Assembly (NCBI RefSeq): GCF_024362695.1
Contig: NC_065433.1
Span: 27,313,700-27,377,699 of the forward strand
Direction of reading: 5' to 3'
DNA length: 64,000 nt
Source: Pectinophora gossypiella
Lineage: Eukaryota > Arthropoda > Insecta > Lepidoptera > Gelechiidae
The position numbers and the translations under genes were made by a program. The first letter of the stretch is position 1. Each line of letters starts with the position of its first letter. The notes beneath the pieces were generated by a model. The model was not told the origin of the DNA, made no database searches, and was given only the letters and a program-made list of their open reading frames with translations. Below are positions 49,101 through 50,265 of this stretch, one piece after another.

Positions 49101-49908
49101 CACGGAATCGCAGTAATTATTGAGAAAATCTCATTAAAAGTCTTCATCTAGGTACTCAAAAAATCTAGATGATATTATTTATACTTCGCTAGCCAATTTC
49201 AATGTTAAAAATTTAAATGTTCAAAATGTTTTGCAAAGTCTCTAGCCCTCTGGACCTTTCCATTCGTGCTGTCATCTTTAACCGGCAGTCAATAATTTAC
49301 AATCGCTCGCATTGCATAATGCATACTTCATTATTTTTTTACAATTTCGCCAACGCATATTAAGTAGTACAGTTTGTTTAGAAATATAAGAAAGAAAAAT
49401 GTAAAAGAAATAAAAAAACAATAGAGATAAAATTAAAATAAATTACACAATTGGAAACGAAGATAGAAAAATATTTTGTAAGAAAAGAAATTAAAACATT
49501 ACTATAGAAAAATTTACTAAAATATAAAGATATATTTATAATAAATTAAAAAATAAATAAACTGAAAATGAAGACAGAAGAAAATAAATTATAAAGAAAG
49601 AAAAATAAACATTAAACATAATTCCATCACCGTCGCATTTTGTGCATTTGTCCAAACAAGTCAAGTACAATGAAATAAATAATCCGAAGTCGCCAGTCTC
49701 AGCAACAGCAGCAGTAGCAGCTAGAAAAGTTTTGGGGCAAATCGGGATTAGGATAGGTCAGGAGTAAAAATCTGTGTGAGTACTTACTGGTTCCATTCAC
49801 GTTTCGACCGATGATCTTGTTGGAACCGTTGGGGGACACCATCGGCGACACAGCAGGCCGGCACGCTTCATCGTTCGAACTCTCCATCGCTACTTCATTC
49901 CCGCACAT
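4062..49908 (-). CDS. nab: NAB transcriptional co-repressor, seven coding exons (gene-level entry)
   Basis: The join 49908-49788, 11288-11187, 9297-8543, 8228-8101, 7602-7527, 5714-5559, 4187-4062 totals 1464 nt, or 487 residues plus TGA, and every junction keeps phase. NCD1 lies at about residues 50-125 (ELQLYRVMQRA, then GGDDLQQLC, EFLEIMALVGMASKPLHV, LQKAL.EWV). NCD2 lies at about 250-358 (EEIRKYAAIYGRFDCKRK, LTLHE, then VNEAAAQMC and LLTRRDELF.LARQ). Known of the family: NAB proteins bind EGR-type zinc-finger factors through NCD1 and repress through NCD2; Drosophila Nab partners Rotund and Squeeze. Nuclear location is inferred. The total is close to that of vertebrate NAB1 as I recall it. 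Intron lengths in transcription order: 38499, 1889, 314, 498, 1812 and 1371 bp. The UTRs were not found. Confidence 0.93.
4858..5081. mobile_element. MITE-5 fold-back element
   Basis: CAGGGTGTTAGTAACATCGT at the left and GGATGTTACTAACACCC at the right; both arms carry TTGATATCAA(A)GTGGAATTTTC-like sequence. In nab intron 6. Confidence 0.85.
5193..5462 (-). mobile_element. SINE-B, nearly full length
   Basis: Tail GTGCGGGTTGTGAGAGGGG, core GTAACCGGGACCAACGCC, and tRNA-like box B complement CGGGATTCGAACC are present. The box A region is partly deleted. In nab intron 6, same strand as the gene. Confidence 0.85.
5559..5714 (-). CDS. nab: nab coding exon 6 (Ser-rich segment)
   Basis: It encodes residues 395-446: EDEGENGVRASPEAARSNST, then SWWGKTESDDADSRC and a Ser/Pro-rich end (PPPQASPHH). 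The acceptor is ATATTAACAG|GAG; the donor is CAT|GTCAGT. Both ends are phase 0, matching exons 5 and 7. The segment is CpG-rich against AT-rich flanks, which also marks it as exonic. Two other frames are open here and are shadows. Confidence 0.82.
5849..5945 (-). mobile_element. SINE-B tail fragment
   Basis: ACACGTGAGTTGTGAGGTGA to GGCCCCTGACATGGCTTACA. In nab intron 5. Confidence 0.8.
6050..6234. mobile_element. MITE-5 copy
   Basis: GTGATCGTAACAAAAACTGA at the left; GAACGGTGTCACTAACAGCC at the right; arms include ATGATTCAGACCATGATT. Confidence 0.78.
7153..7272. mobile_element. MITE-2 diverged copy
   Basis: GGGAGGTTAAAAATGCCACA and inverse GTGGCCTTTTAACCACTC; the middle is shortened. In nab intron 5. 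Confidence 0.75.
7527..7602 (-). CDS. nab: nab coding exon 5 (acidic/basic segment)
   Basis: It encodes the last base of Ser369, then 25 residues: LPPAASVGEDRERDEDETPS followed by KRPRQ. The charged run ending in SKRPR resembles the SPKRIK segment after NCD2 in vertebrate NAB1 and could be nuclear-localising. The acceptor TTTTTTCTAG|TTT is strong and the phase matches exon 4. The donor CAG|GTCCCA matches consensus poorly beyond GT, but it is the only GT available in the correct phase before a stop. Confidence 0.82.
8101..8228 (-). CDS. nab: nab coding exon 4 (NCD2 C-half)
   Basis: It encodes residues 327-368 plus two bases of 369: VMVNEAAAQMC, LLTRRDELFPLARQL, then RRAGLHYSKH. This continues LTLHE of exon 3 exactly as in the family. 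The acceptor is ATTGTCCAG|GTG; the donor is CACAG|GTAGGA. Read-through past the donor hits TAG immediately, which supports the splice. Confidence 0.95.
8543..9297 (-). CDS. nab: nab coding exon 3 (NCD1 C-half, linker, NCD2 N-half)
   Basis: It encodes residues 75 (split) to 326. It opens with GGDDLQQLCDAGE and EFLEIMALVGMASKPLHV, nearly identical to vertebrate NAB1/2 as I recall them. A Ser/Pro/Ala-rich linker follows (about residues 125-245), then NCD2 with EEIRKYAAIYGRFDCKRK and LTLHE. The acceptor is TTATGTTTCAG|GTGG; the donor is CACGAG|GTGAGC. An ORF continuing upstream to 9436 is intron read-through: its Ile/Leu/Val-rich extension is not part of the protein. Confidence 0.97.
9298..11186. 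other. nab intron 2
   Basis: AT-rich, no repeat family recognised; several short ORFs without recognisable products. Minor match at about 11110 (CTTCTGATTACTTCTGGCTC) to short repeats at 7950 and 8465. Confidence 0.6.
11187..11288 (-). CDS. nab: nab coding exon 2 (first half of NCD1)
   Basis: It encodes residues 41 (split) to 75 (split), including ELQLYRVMQRASLLAYYDTL, the N-terminal helix region of NAB conserved domain 1. The acceptor is GCTATTGCAG|TGG after a pyrimidine-rich tract; the donor is ATGG|GTTAGT. The final G plus GT of the next exon forms Gly75, giving the family's GGDD motif exactly at the junction. Too short to appear as a long ORF; found by looking for the missing half of NCD1. 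Confidence 0.95.
11300..14075. other. nab intron 1, proximal unannotated stretch
   Basis: AT-rich; short ORFs only. Nothing recognised. A segment near 13490-13550 (TATCAGGTGGGGTGGCGGCG) is GC-richer and unexplained. Confidence 0.5.
14077..14223. mobile_element. MITE-2 diverged copy
   Basis: GGCTACATTGAAGCAATTCA and its inverse TGAATTGCTTTAATGTAGCC. Confidence 0.78.
14345..14510 (+). mobile_element. SINE-D body fragment
   Basis: GCACTAATGAGTTATTATCA and GACCATTATAGACGGCGATA match the SINE-D body; the head and last part are missing or altered. Confidence 0.7.
14515..15350. other. Intron stretch, nothing recognised
   Basis: AT-rich, no ORF or repeat family identified. Confidence 0.5.
15352..15733. 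mobile_element. MITE-1, complete copy
   Basis: About 85-bp TIRs: GGCCTCGATTCCTGCAGACA with ATATCCGTCGAAAAGGAAAG at the left, and their inverse ending ACAGGAATTAGCACCA at the right. No ORF. Confidence 0.82.
15854..16373. mobile_element. MITE-4 with repeat F inside
   Basis: Left TTTTCAGGCTACGTTCTGCA, right ACCGTCTATACGGTTTTTAG and AACGTAGTTTGGAAAG. Confidence 0.78.
16131..16225 (+). repeat. Repeat F 3' fragment, nested in MITE-4
   Basis: CACCGGGTGAGAGCCTTTTC to CACGTCAAAAAAAAA. It lies between the MITE-4 ends. Confidence 0.65.
16437..16572. repeat. Unnamed dispersed repeat G, copy 1
   Basis: GCGCTCCCCCTTACTCCTTA, CTTAAGGCCATTTAGAG, CAGAGGGGGTGAGGTAAATC; the inverse is found at 39175-39300. 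Confidence 0.65.
16580..17260. other. Intron stretch, inverted repeat near 16670-16810
   Basis: AGGGGCCTATTTCATAAAAA and inverse-like TTCATGAAATAGGCGCCTGG hint at a worn MITE; otherwise nothing. Confidence 0.45.
17263..17745. mobile_element. MITE-6 with long TIRs (about 190 bp)
   Basis: Left GGCGTAAGTGTAGCGATGAT...GAGCTCTACACCTTTTTGCC...TTCAGGTTTACTCTGTGTCT; the right half carries the same in inverse. The centre is about 80 bp and AT-rich. Single copy in the window. Confidence 0.8.
17990..18120 (+). repeat. Repeat F-related 5' fragment
   Basis: CTCGGATACCGACCCCGCGA, CTCACTAGAGTCGACTCATT and CAATCCTCTGAGCCGTCGCC are diverged matches to repeat F. Confidence 0.5.
18399..18541. mobile_element. 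MITE-5 shortened copy
   Basis: CAGGGCCTTAGTGATATCGT to CGTTACTGTGTCACTAACAC; one arm is truncated. Confidence 0.72.
18552..18722 (+). mobile_element. SINE-C copy
   Basis: CAGCCTATATACGTCCCACT, GGGCACAGGCCTCCCCTCAA, CTGCTCCACTGCGGGTTGG and core GGGACCAACGGCTTAACGTG. It interrupts or abuts fold-back MITE-5 at 18399-18541. Confidence 0.82.
18928..18945. repeat. CT microsatellite
   Basis: CTCTCTCTCTCTCTCT next to the LINE fragment at 18947. Confidence 0.9.
18947..19270 (-). pseudogene. LINE RT C-terminal fragment
   Basis: A 107-codon minus-strand ORF encodes ENMIGHLIRHDSFITNIIEG, GKRGRGRPRITFMKQI and LAERREEWRLLHRQERSS. This is the post-RT tail seen in RTE-type and related LINEs. It ends beside a CT microsatellite at about 18928-18944, a plausible element tail. 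No endonuclease or RT core is present. Confidence 0.75.
19280..20300. other. Intron stretch, no gene
   Basis: A GC-rich patch at 19475-19545 (GGTCCTTCGGGCCCGCCTGA) may be a transposon shred; the 87-codon ORF at 19661 is unrecognised. Confidence 0.45.
20305..20535. mobile_element. Rearranged SINE: reversed tRNA-like head joined to SINE-C
   Basis: 20309-20383 is a tRNA-like head on the minus strand (CGGGAATCGAACCCGG, CCACTAGACCACC). 20384-20535 reads as reversed SINE-C: core GCACGTTAAGCCGTTGGTCC, then GCCTGTGCCCAGCAGTGGGA and ATATAGGCTG. Head and core are therefore opposite in polarity to the usual SINE-B order. Confidence 0.65.
20538..20684. mobile_element. Short element with 25-bp inverted ends (copy 1)
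   Basis: AATTAAAACACATAATAACG and inverse CGTTATTATGTGTTTTAATT, with GCAACAGTGTCGAAATATCG between. The flank TTTACGCGGTTATTATC is shared with copy 2. Confidence 0.7.
21181..21208. repeat. TTTC microsatellite
   Basis: Perfect TTTC repeats (TTTCTTTCTTTCTTTC and on), adjacent to a SINE-A fragment. Confidence 0.9.
21229..21312 (+). mobile_element. SINE-A 3' fragment
   Basis: Only the last part is present (AAGGCCCGATCTCCCTATCC to GGGCTGATGATGA). Confidence 0.8.
21592..21712. repeat. CpG-rich inverted repeat
   Basis: GCGACGCGCGCCGCGCGAAT at the left and ATTCGCGCCGCGCGCGGCGC at the right around about 75 bp of ordinary sequence; probably a small MITE. Stands out sharply from AT-rich flanks. Confidence 0.65.
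22236..22335 (+). repeat. Repeat F 5' fragment
   Basis: GACCCCGCCGGTGTGGTCGA and CCACTAGGGTCGATTAGTTC, cut off by SINE-B. Confidence 0.6.
22340..22540 (-). mobile_element. SINE-B, 5'-truncated
   Basis: TTCTTCTGTCGTGTGGGTTG, GCCGCCATAAGCCCCTGACA and GGGACCAACGGCTTAACGTG are present; the tRNA-like head is missing. It follows a repeat-F fragment at 22236. Confidence 0.8.
22576..22868 (+). mobile_element. SINE-A, full length
   Basis: Starts GAGGAGCTCGGTGGCGCAGC and ends GGGCTGGTGATGATGATGG. TSD is unclear because both flanks are T-rich. It lies directly upstream of a SINE-E copy. Confidence 0.9.
22878..23122 (-). mobile_element. SINE-E, full length
   Basis: Reverse orientation; GGGATTGGAACCTGTGAC is a worn box B and CTGGGCTACCACGAAT the head start. 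Abuts SINE-A at 22576-22868. Confidence 0.82.
23313..23453. mobile_element. MITE-2 copy, 141 bp
   Basis: AGGGGTTAAAATGGCCACAT and its inverse, with ATATGCGCAAATGTCAAATT in the right arm. Confidence 0.85.
23462..23620 (+). mobile_element. SINE-C copy, diverged
   Basis: CAGCTTATAAACGTTCCACT, GACAGGTCTCCTCTCGATTC, CTGCTGCGGGTCGACGGAGG and AACTTAACGTGCC. Directly follows MITE-2 at 23313-23453. Confidence 0.75.
24060..24290. other. CpG-rich intron stretch
   Basis: CGCATCGCCCGAAGCGCCAC, CGGCCTCGGGGGTCG and GACCGCCGCGCCGCCCGCCG in AT-rich surroundings; ends with TGCGACGTCAGGGATGAAC, which resembles the end of the 133-bp MITE at 44637. Confidence 0.3.
24326..24889. mobile_element. MITE-3 split by SINE-A
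   Basis: ATTGGGTAGTTTCCTAGGTC at the left and TTGACTAGTTGGAAACTAGC at the right. Removing SINE-A and one TSD copy restores a copy like that at 3090. Confidence 0.82.
24550..24840 (+). mobile_element. SINE-A, full length, 10-bp TSD
   Basis: AAAAAGTAAC flanks it at 24540-24549 and 24841-24850. The head GGTGGCGCAGCGGTAAACGC is tRNA-like. It is followed by GTTAAGCAAC and GGATGGGTGACC, which match the 5S rRNA internal control region. The core TTAAGCCGTT and a tail with CCCCAGCAGTGGGGA and a GATGA end follow. It interrupts a MITE-3 copy whose relatives at 1258-1310 and 3421-3472 show the uninterrupted site. Confidence 0.93.
24885..25090 (+). repeat. Repeat F copy
   Basis: TATCGAGTTATCGCTATCGA, CGACGCCCTGAGCCGAGGTT, CCCATATGTCCGGTCATGTA, ending TCAAAAAAAA. 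Abuts MITE-3. Confidence 0.65.
25608..25834. mobile_element. MITE-5 copy, first of an adjacent pair
   Basis: CAGGGTGTTATTGACATCGT to ACGATGTCACTTACACCCC. Confidence 0.85.
25869..26098. mobile_element. MITE-5 copy, second of an adjacent pair
   Basis: TGGGTGTTAGTGACACCGTA to GATGTCACTAACACCCTGTA, only about 34 bp from the preceding copy. Confidence 0.85.
26215..26370 (+). mobile_element. LINE 3' end with GAATTT repeat tail
   Basis: TTCGCCGGCTATACAGGTTG through GGCGGATGAGACGTTCG to AATAAAGATATTTTTGAATT and further GAATTT units. A 5'-truncated LINE tail of unnamed clade (no coding part). Confidence 0.8.
26380..26470 (-). repeat. Repeat F fragment, reverse
   Basis: TTGGCCAGATGGGAAGCGCT and GGGCTCTCACCCGGTAC are reverse matches. 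Confidence 0.6.
26507..26819 (-). mobile_element. SINE-B, full length, tRNA-derived
   Basis: Read on the minus strand, the head contains GTGGTCCAGTGGTTCAGCGC (box A region) and GGGTTCGATTCCCGG (box B). The core with TTAAGCCGTTG and the GTCAGGGGCC...CAACCCACACGATAG tail follow. ATTCTGT at 26500-26506 and 26820-26826 is a likely 7-bp TSD. Confidence 0.88.
27422..27540 (-). mobile_element. LINE 3' end, degraded reverse copy
   Basis: AATTCAAACTCGAAATCTTT, GAATCGTCAATTTT and GAACGTCTCATCC match the reverse of the tail at 26215; the middle is altered. Confidence 0.6.
27662..27955 (-). mobile_element. SINE-A, full length, 11-bp TSD
   Basis: ACTAAAATTGT lies at 27651-27661 and 27956-27966. All SINE-A parts are present in reverse orientation, with a CATCATCATC end at the left. 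In nab intron 1, same strand as the gene. Confidence 0.93.
27985..28142 (+). mobile_element. LINE 3' end, second copy
   Basis: Same sequence as 26215-26370 with a few indels, ending AAAGATATTTTTGAATTTG. Confidence 0.8.
28145..28620. other. Nonrepetitive intron stretch with mixed composition
   Basis: CpG-bearing unique sequence (TCGTCGCGGCGAGTCATTCA, GAAGGCGGGAAAATGAAC), no ORF and no repeat seen. Could be regulatory. Confidence 0.25.
28998..29072 (-). repeat. Repeat F fragment, reverse
   Basis: CAGATGGCATTCACTACTTG and GGACAAATGGAAAGC match in reverse. Confidence 0.5.
29524..29645 (+). mobile_element. SINE-E 3' fragment
   Basis: TTGGAAGCTCAGACAGGCAG and CAAATCTTCAGGTTAGGAAA match the SINE-E tail. 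A 67-codon ORF here is incidental. Confidence 0.75.
29909..30294. mobile_element. Longer copy of the same element (copy 2)
   Basis: Same ends as 20538-20684 but with about 240 bp more inside, including a 95-codon ORF (29972-30259) that I do not recognise. Copy 1 looks like a deletion derivative. Confidence 0.7.
30448..30735 (+). repeat. Repeat F, longest copy
   Basis: CCCGCCGGCGTGGTCGACG, CGCTTATCGCTATCGATCCA, GACGCCCTGAGCCGAGGTTC, ACCGGGTGAGAGCCTTCAGC, CCATTTGTCCGGCCAAGTAG and a TCAAAAAAAA end. The A-rich end suggests the 3' region of a retroelement. A 23-bp duplication (CCCCGATACCGACCCCGCCG) lies at 30448-30490. Confidence 0.65.
30841..30935 (+). mobile_element. SINE-C fragment
   Basis: TATAAACAGCCTATATATGT and CTGGGCACAGACCTCCCCTC, ending at CCACTGCGGGGA. 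Confidence 0.75.
30940..32155. other. Intron stretch, possible worn palindrome near 31600
   Basis: CGCGAGATCCCGAAATTTTC, CGCGGGATTG and ATCCCGTGGGATCTCG recur around 31585-31680; the rest is featureless. Confidence 0.4.
32162..32570 (+). mobile_element. SINE-B, full length with internal insertion
   Basis: Head TGGTCCAGTGGTTGAGCG and GGGTTCGAATACCGG, core GCTTCGGAAGGCACGTTA, then about 100 bp of unrelated AT-rich sequence (32345-32440) before the tail GACATGAGCCAAGTCAGGGG to AGAGAAGAAGAA. Confidence 0.85.
32617..32745 (-). mobile_element. Diverged second copy of the 133-bp MITE
   Basis: Shares, in reverse orientation, GACGTATCTG, TCTGATTTGCACCTT, GTCAATAAG.CACAA and TTTTAGCAGA with the copy at 44637. 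Ends are degraded. Confidence 0.6.
32830..33103 (-). mobile_element. SINE-E, full length, tRNA-derived
   Basis: Minus-strand head AGCCGTGGTAGCCCAGTTGG and CAGGTTCGAATCCAGC (box B), body with GAAAACATCGTGAGGAAACC, tail CAAATTTTCAGGTTAGGTAA. Confidence 0.88.
33422..33702 (-). mobile_element. SINE-A with small internal deletions
   Basis: Same layout as other SINE-A copies but lacking about 20 bp near CACGG|TCCTGG and part of the core. CCTTGA occurs at both edges, a possible short TSD. Confidence 0.88.
33960..34760. promoter_or_regulatory. Candidate intron-1 enhancer or alternative promoter (CpG-rich block)
   Basis: About 800 bp of nonrepetitive, CpG-rich sequence in the middle of the 38-kb nab intron, including CGGGCGGCGG runs at 34020-34050, ATTA/TTAAT homeodomain-like cores at 34120-34135, and several CG-rich clusters to 34500. 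Nothing else in the window resembles it, in contrast to the repeats on both sides. Such islands in long first introns of developmental regulators are often cis-regulatory; that step is inference. Confidence 0.3.
35266..35350 (+). repeat. Repeat F fragment
   Basis: ACCGGGTGAGAACCCTTAGA, CCATTTGTCCGGCCAAGTAG, ending GTCAGGTCAAAAAG. Confidence 0.6.
35550..36130. other. GC-rich unidentified segment inside the hAT-like element
   Basis: Markedly GC-richer than the rest of the element, with an open 120-codon plus-strand frame at 35826-36188 that I do not recognise. It adjoins the LINE RT fragment and may be more of the same degenerate LINE. No function is assigned. Confidence 0.4.
36130..36290 (-). 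pseudogene. LINE RT fragment inside the hAT-like element
   Basis: The minus strand reads TYVRPLLEHGFQIWRLYYRK in one frame and LSLLERVQRRATKMV in another, with one frameshift between. This is the conserved segment downstream of the RT palm in Jockey/CR1-type LINEs. It sits inside 35409-38706, so it was captured by or inserted into that element. Confidence 0.75.
39172..39325. repeat. Unnamed dispersed repeat G, copy 2 (inverse)
   Basis: GATTTACCTCACCCCCTCTG, AATGGCCGTAAGCCGCTAAG and GAGTAAAGGGGAGCGCGAG. A third shred (CTAAGTTTACCTCACCCCCC) is at 27180-27205. Confidence 0.65.
39375..39565 (+). repeat. Repeat F fragment interrupted by SINE-B
   Basis: TCCGGCCAAGTAGTTAATGC upstream and AAGCATGTCAAAAAAAACGG downstream of the SINE-B insertion. 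Confidence 0.65.
39417..39539 (-). mobile_element. SINE-B tail insertion, 9-bp TSD
   Basis: ATCTATAAT lies at 39408-39416 and 39540-39548. Only the 3' part (GTGTGGGTTGTG to GACATGGCTCATGCAACGAC) is present. It interrupts a repeat-F copy (39375-39565). Confidence 0.88.
39600..40070. other. Intron stretch, nothing recognised
   Basis: AT-rich, no ORF of note. Confidence 0.5.
40075..40200 (-). mobile_element. SINE-D body fragment, reverse
   Basis: GGTACATCAATCGCAAGATG and ACCAACGTGATAAGTGGTGA, with AGCCGTGTCACCGTATAATG, are reverse matches to the SINE-D body. Confidence 0.7.
40582..40881 (-). mobile_element. SINE-A, full length, 11-bp TSD
   Basis: ACTGACTGTGT lies at 40571-40581 and 40882-40892. 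A run of Ts at 40777-40786 reflects the internal A-rich tract. Near-identical to the copies at 27662 and 24550. Confidence 0.93.
41066..41150 (+). mobile_element. SINE-C fragment
   Basis: ATAAACAGCCTACTTATATA to GCTGCTCCACTGCGGGTTGG with an internal deletion. Confidence 0.75.
41245..41326. repeat. Hairpin-forming inverted repeat
   Basis: CCGTGTCTCCCAACTATTAT and the inverse ATAATAGTTGGGAGACACGG around a loop of about 35 bases. Part of an unnamed repeat reaching to about 41475. Confidence 0.75.
41583..42087. repeat. 14-bp minisatellite, about 36 units
   Basis: Unit CTATCTACAACAAC with variants (GATCTAC, GCTCTAC, ACCTAC). No unit contains a stop in any plus frame, so a 174-codon ORF arises by chance with a 14-residue period. 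Not a gene. Confidence 0.93.
42568..42652 (+). mobile_element. MITE-5 half, fused to a SINE-E piece
   Basis: One complete arm, then at about 42653 the sequence switches to GGGAATGTGGATTTCCTCAC, which is SINE-E body (to about 42705). Confidence 0.75.
42779..43073 (-). mobile_element. SINE-B, full length
   Basis: Tail TTCTTTTCACGTGTGGGTTG, core CTTAACGTGCCCTCCGAAGC, and tRNA-like head ending CCACTGGACCACAGAGG. Confidence 0.85.
43080..43890. other. Intron stretch before the foldback element
   Basis: AT-rich; no repeat family recognised. Confidence 0.5.
44041..44550 (+). repeat. Left-arm tandem array, three 170-bp units
   Basis: Units start at 44041, 44211 and 44381, each ending ACAAATTAAA, and differ by only a few bases. 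A partial unit precedes them (43965-44040). Each unit contains a GTGGCTTCGCTGG hairpin (perfect apart from a few bases) and a GTACGTACTACGTAC palindrome. Confidence 0.95.
44637..44769. mobile_element. 133-bp MITE nested in the left foldback arm
   Basis: The right arm at about 45530 preserves the empty site (GTAGTTTGTGCATAG). In the left arm the site is split, with AAA on both sides of the insert. Its ends are inverted: CGTCCCTGACGTCGCAAA at the left and the same read backward at the right. A 3-bp duplication would fit PIF/Harbinger-like or CACTA-like elements; too little sequence to decide. Confidence 0.85.
45619..45958 (-). repeat. Right-arm tandem array, two 170-bp units
   Basis: Inverted copies of the left-arm unit, starting at 45619 and 45789, followed by a partial unit from 45959. 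One unit fewer than the left arm. Confidence 0.95.
46799..46817. repeat. Poly-A tract
   Basis: Run of A between GTATCAAAAT and GCGCTGAAGG. No retrotransposed gene was recognised beside it. Confidence 0.8.
47133..47152. repeat. Poly-C tract
   Basis: Uninterrupted run of C after GCGTAGCACT. Similar runs at 27198-27210 and 48638-48650. Confidence 0.85.
47673..47956. mobile_element. Palindrome with MITE-2 at its centre
   Basis: Outer arms CAGTCTTTAAAAATATACAA...TTTTTTGGGTTTTG (47673-47736) and the inverse (47893-47956) enclose a MITE-2 copy at 47737-47892. Either MITE-2 landed at the centre of a palindrome or this is a longer MITE-2 variant. Confidence 0.78.
47957..49785. other. Intron 1, distal end
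   Basis: AT-rich, with a C/CT-rich low-complexity patch at 48590-48720 that opens a spurious 62-codon ORF. No repeat family recognised. Confidence 0.5.
49788..49908 (-). CDS. nab: nab coding exon 1 (N-terminus, residues 1-40)
   Basis: It encodes a Ser/Asn/Pro-rich, variable N-terminus beginning MCGNEVAMESSNDEACRP and ending NVNGT, plus one base of codon 41. The donor is textbook (CCA|GTAAGT). The leftover A joins the TG that opens exon 2 to make a Met codon, so phase fits exactly. Two in-frame ATGs exist. The first (49908) has T at -3. The second (49887) has G at -3 and G at +4 and is the better-context start, giving a protein 7 residues shorter. Linkage to exon 2 across 38.5 kb is inferred from phase, strand and order; this segment is not itself conserved enough for me to recognise. 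Confidence 0.72.
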
Positions 49909-50265
49909 CAAAGAAAATTAACATTGAATTCACCAATTTTCCGGAAAAGTCACTTTTAAAAAGTTTAAGAAATTTGGAAAAATGTTGTGAAATTTATAGT
50001 TCTTGAATTTTTAAAGAGTTCTTTATTTTAACACTTAATTTAAAGTTTGAATTTGGAGTCTGCCTCAAGGTGTGCAAAACATTTAAAGATGTAAGAAATT
50101 CATATTGTGATCAAGTCCAGTGTATCAGATGAGCGGTGGTAGCGTCACGTCGGGGAGAGACTCGCGGCGCGACTGGCGGGCTGTCGGCGGCGGCGTTCGC
50201 GCGGGGTGCAGCTGCATCGCCCCGCCCCTACGCTGCGCCGTACCCTGTGCACATCTATATACAAA
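49909..50265 (-). promoter_or_regulatory. Candidate nab 5' UTR/promoter region
   Basis: AT-rich sequence next to exon 1 gives way at about 50130-50235 to a strongly GC- and CpG-rich block (runs such as GGCGCGACTGGCGGGC), the kind of sequence often found at insect promoters. No TATA box or initiator could be tied to a start site. A 61-codon plus-strand ORF here looks like a by-product of base composition. Placement upstream of the first coding exon is the main argument. Confidence 0.3.
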
